DNA of 64,000 bases, taken from positions 19,081,754-19,145,753 of the forward strand of contig CAIIXF020000011.1 in assembly GCA_903813345.2 (NCBI GenBank), written 5' to 3'. A program made the position numbers and the translations under genes. The notes under the pieces were generated by a model that saw only the letters and a program-made list of their open reading frames with translations, was not told the DNA's origin and did not search any database. Position 1 is the first letter of the stretch, and each line of letters begins with the position of its first letter. This DNA comes from Owenia fusiformis (Eukaryota; Annelida; Polychaeta; Sabellida; Oweniidae). Positions 57,101 through 64,000 of the stretch are shown piece by piece.

Positions 57101-60100
57101 TCCAACTTTTATGTTGACAGTGATCAGCAGTTGGATTTTTGTGGTCAACGTCTTAACTTAGCAGGTGATGACATTTTTTTATGTTTATGCCTTGTGTTTT
57201 TGTTGTTTATGCAGTCTCTATAGTGAAATATCATATCTCAATTAAACCTTTTAAAGCAATGAGCTGCTGTTAGAACCCAGCCATCATTAAGTAAACTTCC
57301 ACCACAAAAGTTCACCCAGCCCATTGGATGAAACTTATCCCTTCTCTGGATGGCAGCAAACCATGGCCAACAGTGAGGTTCCGATTCAAACCCAAGATCA
57401 GGTGCGCCTGTAATTTTGTAAAGTAATGTTTGCCTTAAGATGTTTACTCTTTAAACATATATGTATATGGTACTAGTCCACAGACTTCATATATTCTCTG
57501 AAATTGTCTCTGTAATATCTACTACCAGTCTTCAGACCTTTGCAATAGCTTAACCTACAAGCTAGTTTTCAGGTTTACAAATAGTAACTGTATGTTTAAC
57601 CAGATGACATTTTGACATGTGAATAACGGGTTTATAAGATTCTGCCTACTAATAATGTAAATCTAAACTAACCCAGGTGATAAACCATATTTGGAGGAAA
57701 TGGCTGTTCCCTTTTAAATTCAGCTACAATGTCTTCCATAGTTGACTTATTTCTTATATCAAAGAATCTTTTTGCCCTGAAGTTGTATTTCTTGTTCGCA
57801 ACTGGGCCTTTTATATCAAAGTATCTCTTGGCATTACTTATTTGTAGCTTGGGGATAATGGAGTGCAAAACTTTTTCATTTTTTCTACTCCTAAAACAAA
57901 TGTGTTTAGAGGTATGATATCTATATTATAGATGCAATGTCCATGATGGGCATAGTATTACTAGATATAGTACTAGTATAAAGATCATCAAGATATCGTC
58001 ATACTGGATATGGCTACAAAATGCATACGATAAGAGTTAGCATACAGTATAGTTTACATATACATGTAGCAAAGCAGAATTAGAATAATAATTTATACTT
58101 ACATATTTATCTGAACAGTGAAAAGATCTATGTGAAACAGAACTACATCATTCAAAACATTGTCTATATTCTTGACTGATTTTGAATCTGTCAGTCCATC
58201 TGTAAACAGGATAGCAGCCATCGCCCTTTTTCCACAAACTTTTGTTGATTCAATTTCCATGTGGTTTTCATAAAGTGATCTTAATGCTATATCAGTCTTT
58301 GTTTTGCATTTTCTCTTTGTACTCATTATTTGTTTAATGAGTTTATAAAGGCCAGCGATATATGCTTCATATGGTTCCATGCCAAGATAAAGCTTTACTC
58401 TCTTATCAAATGCAATAACTCCAACTTTCAAGGGAGCATTTTCTGGATGTCGGGACACGCTCTAAAATTCAGAAGTTGCAAAGTATATTATCATATACCA
58501 AACTTTTTAATTGATTTTTAGGCAAAATTGACCATGGTGAAATTAATTCAATGACAAAAACATCTGATTAAGATACGATCCTCAAAAATAGTTATGGAGA
58601 CTTGGATGAGTTGTGGAATCAATGTTACTCTAGTTAAGCAGTTTACTTTAAAAGATAAACTGTTGACATACATTAGATATTACTGATGATGTTAAATGTA
58701 AAGTTAAGTTGATATGAATTTGTAAATGAACATAACTAGGCCATACACACTTTCTTTTATACCCTTCTGTGTTCCTAAGGTAACGAAGAGAAGCTGCAAA
58801 TATATCATTTTGCAATGATGAATTGTAATAGGCCCATTTAAGAAACACATGGCAGTCATCTTGGAAAATTTGGGGCGTTACACGCTATTTTATGATTTTT
58901 GGTATAAATTGAAAAGTAGTGGAGCGATTTTCTTCATATTCAATATGTGATGATTATAAGCATGGCACATTGTCTTTTGACACTTTGACACTTTTAGGGG
59001 GCCATTTTGAAATGGCAGACATTTTACACATGTCATTTATGTTCATGAATTTTTCATGACTTTTTTGACTATATTGATTGATATTAGTATGTCACACTGT
59101 TTTAGGACACTAAGAATGGTTTTATTTATATTTGGTATGTGACTTTTTTTGTTTTATGTAGTTTGCTGTCACTAAAATTGTAGTGAAGCAATTTTGTAAA
59201 GAGGATAGCCATGGCTGTTTGATGAGATTTGCTATTCCTTGGCATTGCTGTTTTTTACCAATGGTTGCAGCCATAATAGCTAAAGCATCCCAGTGCTACT
59301 TTACATGTCTCAGTGGTAATTGACATCTGTTATTTTATCAATTGCATTTTGCTTCATTTATTTTTGCCACTAAGGATATTAAGGATTAAGGATATTGGGA
59401 AGTCATCCATCTGGTTGTTCGTTCAACTGCTCATCTGTCAATATTTCCATATCCAGTCAATAACTCAAATACTGGTTTACTTATTTTATTAAAAGTTTAT
59501 AGGCAAAATTGTGATAATTGAAATAGCCACCAGTTTTCATAAAATAATGTAATCTTTATTAACTCAAGTTCGTTGGGATGTGCTACTTCCTAGAGTAGCT
59601 GCTTTTCTTGTTTAATGTATAATGTAACCTACCATAATTTTTTTGATTAATCCCACAGAAAAGTTAACTGCATTGACAAATGCTGTGTCATCCCATTCAC
59701 ACGATACATCAAACACCAACATCAAATTGAAACAAGCTAAAAATAAGAGATTGTGTCCAGTTAAAAGATTAATGGCACATATAGGATTTTTATGGTTAAT
59801 TCAATTTCAGAAATCAATATCTTTCAGAAAAATACAATTACTGTACAAGTGGAAACTTTGACAAAGTGCAAACAAACCGGTATGTTTGAAACCACATAGA
59901 TCTGATTGTCAAGTAAATATAACAAGATTGTTCTTGGGTTACTATTGTCACTTGTCAAAAGTGGCAGCCAGTTTCCCAGTTGATATATTTGAGCAAACAA
60001 TATGCTCAAATTTGTTTATTGTTTTGACAGATCACAAGAAGTAGGTTGCATTTTTGAAGTGCCTGCGGGCGAGTGCATTGCATAATATATAATATACACT

Positions 60101-62118
60101 TTCCGATGACAATTTGGCTGGTGAGCAACCATTTTGAAATATTTGAATATTTATTCGAATTGACTAAAACACTTTGGAAGTAAATAGAAATCACTGAATA
60201 GTTTTTGATTTTTTTATTGTCTCAAACACAAAAGTTTCAAGAAATCATAAAATAGTACCCTTCCCACAACAATGGAAAAATAACAATTCTGAATTTCATT
60301 CTGTTGTCTCTAACATTTAAAGTATTGGCAAAATGATCTGTCAAGTGTCATCATAAATTAGGTATAAATCCAATGTCTGTAATTTCAGTTTTTCGAAAAC
60401 ATTGACTAAACATGGGGATATCATCATATATTAATATGCAGCTGGAGACAAAATAAAAACAAAAGATGTGAACTTTGCAAAGCTTCTCCTACTTTCCAAG
60501 GTCAAGGTCAAAATTTTTTCTTAACAATGTTCTTTAATAATTTATCATATTTTCTCATTTTTGTAATATTTCTTTTTACAATTGATCATTTTGTAAATTA
60601 GGCCCCTGCTGAAATCTCAAATTAATAAAAATCTGTAATCTTGTATGATGCTCAACACATTCAGAATTTGTCAATGAATTAGTCATTAGACTGTAACAAT
60701 GATTTTAAATCAAACAGTGTTTAATGAGTCATACCACCCACTGTGAGTTTGGAGTCCATTTTGATACTATTTTTCAGTTGAAATCGTATAAAATGTTCTT
60801 AATGCCAAAGAGTATGATATTTTTACTTATTTATTATCTATTCAAAACAAATCTTTAAAAACAAAAAAAATCATTTGAAAAATGACCTATGCGTAATCCC
60901 AAATAAATGATAAATGGTAATGTTGTGTGATGCTCAACAAGCATTACTTTGTTCAGTGATATAAAATCTACCGATACAATCTATTTGAAACAATGGTGGG
61001 TCAACAGGAAGAAGTTTGTCAATTTCTTTACTACTCTATGTCAAAGTTTCCACATCTAAGTAGATAAGTTTTTAGTTTTTATGGTTTCTTTATTTTACTT
61101 TACAATATGATTTACAAATGACAGGGCCGAGGCTGAAACTCAGCATTATTGGCCCTGTTAGTACAAAGTTTATTCAAATTTACAAAATAGCAACAAAAAT
61201 GACTACCAACATGTATGTATGCATGGCAGAAATGTGTTAAAACTATTTAATTATATCAATGCATTCACACAAAAAGGATGTAAAATGCTTCAATATTGAA
61301 GAATTGCATGTTATGCTAACTCCATCTCTGCCATACATTAAGATATTCTGCTTTTGCTCTGTAGAGCATCCTGTAAAGAAAATGTTCATTTCTGGCATGT
61401 TCCTGAGTTCCCCCCCAAAATTTCTCTCTTATAACATTCAACAGAGGGCATTTGAAGATTAGATGCTTTGTGGTTTGTTGTTTAAAACCACAGATGCATT
61501 TGGGACTGTCAATACCTTGAAAATTATGTTGGAAAAGATGACCAGTAAAAATGAGATCACATCTTGTTCTATTCAATAAAATTTCTTCTTTTCTTGTAAG
61601 ATCCAGGTTTGTGGTTGTTAATTGCTTCGTTTCCCTGAAAATTTACGTAAATTGGTTTTGAAAGTAACTCTTGATGGTGAACTTTTTAGATAATTTGGAA
61701 TGGCTTCCCATTCACTTATGGCATTTATTATTGGTGACTTTTGTGAATGTGTAGTTAACTTTGGAATAGTGTATTCTCTTAACTTTCTTAGATTAATATT
61801 ATGTTGCTTATTTTGATAACTATCAAAAAAATTTTGGACATAAGGTGGAACCAATTTCTGTCTAACATCATACATTAAACGTAAGCGTTTCTCCTTTCTC
61901 CGCTCAGACAGGGTATTCCAATTTAGACATTTCAAAACCTTAACAGTGGATGTTCCATGAATGCAGCCACTTACTAATAATGCTGCTCTATAGTGAACTT
62001 GGTCTAGTTTCATAATATTATACTTAGTAGATTTTTCAAATAATATACTTTCATACTCTAACATCCTCTCTAAGTGTTTAGCTCGAATCTTGTTCTTGAG
62101 AAGTTTCAATGGATTTAA

Positions 62119-62153
<35 letters not shown>

Positions 62154-63241
62154 TAAAATCAATGTAACATATTTACAGGTTGTAGTGGCTATGACCCCCA
62201 TGAGGGAGTATTAGGTGCCACATAATGGTATTTACAATGATTTGTGAAATATTATGAGAAGTGTACATGTAATTGTGTAAAGTATGATATTGTACATAAT
62301 TGAGAAAATAAACTGATTTAATGGAAATGATTAAAGGTCTCTTCTACAATAACAGGTGCAAGCAGTAAAAATTATATTACATGCTTTTATGATATCCTGT
62401 AAATGGGCTTCAAAATTCAAATGCTCATCTAGAATGACTCCTAAGTGTTTATGGGTTCTGGTTCTATTTATAACCTCATTTCCTAGGTAGAGAGGAGGAT
62501 ATAAGAGATTGCATCTCTTGAGCCTTTAAAAATCATATCTTGACTTTTAGAAGGTTTAAATTTAAGCTTCCATTTCTGGGACCATTCCCATAAATTATCT
62601 AAGTCAGCTTGTAAATGCTGGTTTTGTTCAATGATATTAGCTTGCAAGTAGAAATGATCTTGATTTTCATCATTGAATAACAAATAGTACCGCATCATTC
62701 ATTATTTTGTCAAAGTGATGTCATGTTAGAAATCCACATACAATATTACATCAAGCAAAATTCCAAATTTGAAATATTATCAGCCTTATTATTATTATGT
62801 CGCTTTTATTCCCATAATAAAATGGATTAAACATGTAAACATAAATCAATCAAACAATACAACAATACAATAATAATTTTAGTTTTCATTTCTTGGAAAT
62901 TTGATATATTATCAGCCTTAAGATTTTAGTTTTCTTTTCTTGGAAGTTTGACTTCTAGGTAACCCTCTAGTAATTAATAAAGACTGATATCTTTGATAAT
63001 TTTTTGAAACTATATAAAACCATGAACCGCTTTCAATAGCTTTGTAATCACATATGTTATGGCCATTGCTCTCCAGACTTTATTACATACAATTGTCTGT
63101 TGATCTATTCATATTAAAGTAAAATTACATACGTAATCCAGGTGGTGGCACTAATCCAGGTGGTTGCCCTAATCCAGGTGGTTGACTATCTGTCATTGAC
63201 AGACAAAGTATCAATAGACTAGATACAAAGGCTGTCTTCAT
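54194..63241 (-). CDS. Secreted vWA - trypsin-like protease - vWA protein, copy 2
   Basis: Nine exons: 63241-63133, 59736-59633, 58461-58103, 57890-57673, 57407-57248, 56693-56428, 55877-55705, 55506-55332, 54828-54194. They give 732 aa. All intron phases equal those of the neighbouring paralogue. Exon 1 differs: a signal peptide ([18 protein letters not shown]) followed by three PPGL repeats. The vWA ([37 protein letters not shown]), a linker with AKRYFDIKG and AKRFFDIRN, and an S1 domain with His313, Asp354, Ser466 and Asp in the S1 pocket follow. A C-terminal vWA-like domain ([14 protein letters not shown]) lacks the Ser/Thr/Pro insert of copy 1 and has a basic [11 protein letters not shown] instead. 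The product was probably made by tandem duplication, and the catalytic residues are intact in both copies. Intron 1 is 3.4 kb and carries LINE debris. Confidence 0.87.
54889..54980 (+). mobile_element. Solo terminus resembling CAGGGTGT elements
   Basis: TTACAGGGTGTTTCATATGT followed by a C14 tract resembles the left end of a TA-inserting element, but no matching right end was found nearby. It is in the last intron of copy 2 of the vWA-protease gene. Confidence 0.35.
57062..57200 (+). repeat. Dispersed repeat, ACCACCACAAGTGATGACATA
   Basis: A diverged member of the family at 26672-26830, with CACCACAAGTGATGACATAT, TTATAGTCTCCAAC, GCAGTTGG and CAGGTGATGACATTTTT. It lies between exons 5 and 6 of the second vWA-protease gene. 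Confidence 0.55.
58855..59260 (+). mobile_element. Diverged copy of the 40.4 kb dispersed element
   Basis: AAAAGTAGTGGAGCGATTTT, ATAAGCATGGCACA and GGCCATTTTGAAA match 40841-41090. The CCATGGCTGTTTGATGAGAT end motif is at about 59208-59228. It is in intron 2 of the second vWA-protease gene. Confidence 0.6.
61080..62121 (-). pseudogene. LINE 3' portion (RT thumb, zinc-knuckle-like end, UTR)
   Basis: Minus-strand frames 62121-61618 and 61576-61316 are one protein broken by a single-base frameshift near 61610. The first has [20 protein letters not shown] and [19 protein letters not shown], typical of the post-RT region of jockey/CR1-like LINEs. The second ends with [20 protein letters not shown], a CX1CX8HX4C-type Cys/His cluster often found there. 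The tail to about 61080 holds AATAAAG and A-rich sequence. It is inactive. Confidence 0.8.
62122..62375 (-). mobile_element. Poly(A)-tailed insert splitting the LINE
   Basis: On the minus strand an AATAAA-containing end runs into an uninterrupted tract of about 30 A (62150-62122). About 220 bp before it do not continue the LINE reading frame, while LINE protein resumes on both sides ([20 protein letters not shown] upstream, [17 protein letters not shown] downstream). This fits a retroposed SINE or transcript fragment inserted in the LINE. Confidence 0.55.
62376..62645 (-). pseudogene. LINE RT palm-end fragment
   Basis: [29 protein letters not shown] and [20 protein letters not shown] match the RT segment between the catalytic palm and thumb (LQ-DL--L--W---W---FN--KS). 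A one-base shift near 62495 breaks it. The upstream catalytic motifs are missing; sequence beyond 62645 belongs to another dispersed repeat. Confidence 0.75.
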
Positions 63242-63477
63242 GGCTGTGTAGTCAAATAATTGTATGATATTAAATTTATTCAAACTATCACAAAGTAATA
63301 TGGATGCTTGTTTACACAATACCACATAGATCAGTATTTATTGTGGATATAAAGCTTGCTGTAAATATTAATATATGATTTTTTTTACAATTTGTCAGTT
63401 TGTCAATAGTTTTACAGGTTAGACACATCTTGGTCTATGTCCAGTTATCAATTACATATGTCTTTCCAAACATTATA

Positions 63478-64000
63478 CAGTGTTTACATGTTCTACATTA
63501 TATTTCCAAACTCCATTGCAATGTTTACCTTCTATATTTCCAAACAGCATTGCATCATTGCAATGTTTGCCTTCTATATTTCCAAACATCATTGCAATGT
63601 TTGCCCTCTGTATTTCCAAACATCATTGCAATATTTGCCTTCTATATTTCCAAACATCATTGCAATGTTTGCCCTCTATATTTCCAAACATCATTGCAAT
63701 GTTTGCCTTCTATATTTCAAAACATCATTGCATTATTTGCCTTCTATATTTGCAAACATCATTGCAATGTTTGCCTTCTATATTTGCAAACATCATTGCA
63801 ATGTTTGCCTTCTATATTTGCAAACATCATTGCAATGTTTGCCTTCTATATTTCCAAACATCATTGCAATGTTTGCCTTCTATATTTCCAAATATCATTG
63901 CACTGTTTGCTTTCTATATTTCCAAACATCATTGCAATGTTTGCCTTCTATATTTCCAAACATCATTGCAATATTTGCCTTCTATATTTCCAAACATCAT
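63478..64000. repeat. 34-bp tandem repeat with CATTGCAATG palindrome
   Basis: About 14 copies of CCAAACATCATTGCAATGTT plus TGCCTTCTATATTT continue off the window edge. Each has a perfect 10-bp palindrome CATTGCAATG. The array starts about 240 bp upstream of the start codon of the second vWA-protease gene, so it lies in or near its promoter. Confidence 0.92.

Noticed and set aside
62483-62698. 71-codon minus frame taken whole as LINE protein
   Set aside because: The first 18 or so codons coincide with a dispersed repeat also found at 48195-48290; only the part below 62645 matches reverse transcriptase.

Overview
The window is animal nuclear DNA: AT-rich, with GT-AG introns, secreted multidomain genes, LINE fragments, many small inverted-repeat transposons and several satellite arrays. 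No sequence marks the species. The fusion of farnesoic-acid-O-methyltransferase-like (FAMeT) domains with C-type lectin domains, and the style of the repeats, suggest a marine invertebrate, perhaps a spiralian such as a mollusc. That placement is a low-confidence inference.

Region by region. 1-12.6 kb: no gene recognised; mostly unique AT-rich DNA with inverted-repeat elements, including a 2.1 kb foldback element full of CCATGG. 12.6-13.8 kb, minus: first exons of a ZFC3H1-like nuclear RNA-exosome adaptor. 14.09-36.92 kb, plus: ten exons of exportin-4 (XPO4), about 300 bp head-to-head with ZFC3H1. XPO4 intron 1 (15.5 kb) holds a 3.55 kb transposon filled with 108-bp hairpin satellite units, an intact nine-exon antisense gene for a secreted FAMeT/C-type-lectin protein (27.33-20.17 kb), several small transposons and a 30-bp minisatellite. 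Intron 6 of XPO4 looks like a minor-spliceosome AT-AC intron. After exon 10 comes a 2.6 kb array of about 87 copies of another 30-bp repeat, and no later XPO4 exon was seen.

41-64 kb, all minus: a short secreted peptide exon, a single-exon collagen/C-type-lectin (collectin-like) gene, and two tandem nine-exon paralogues encoding signal peptide - vWA - trypsin-like protease - vWA-like proteins. Both protease domains keep the His/Asp/Ser triad. The paralogues share every intron phase. LINE remnants lie between them and in intron 1 of the distal copy.

Working together: XPO4 and ZFC3H1 are housekeeping nuclear genes. The secreted lectins and the vWA-protease pair look like humoral recognition and effector proteins; the vWA-S1 order recalls complement factor B/C2, and the collagen-lectin recalls collectins. 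A functional link between them is inferred only from proximity and domain type. Reading frames of all exon models were checked by hand: the FAMeT/lectin gene gives 617 aa, and the two protease genes 763 and 732 aa.
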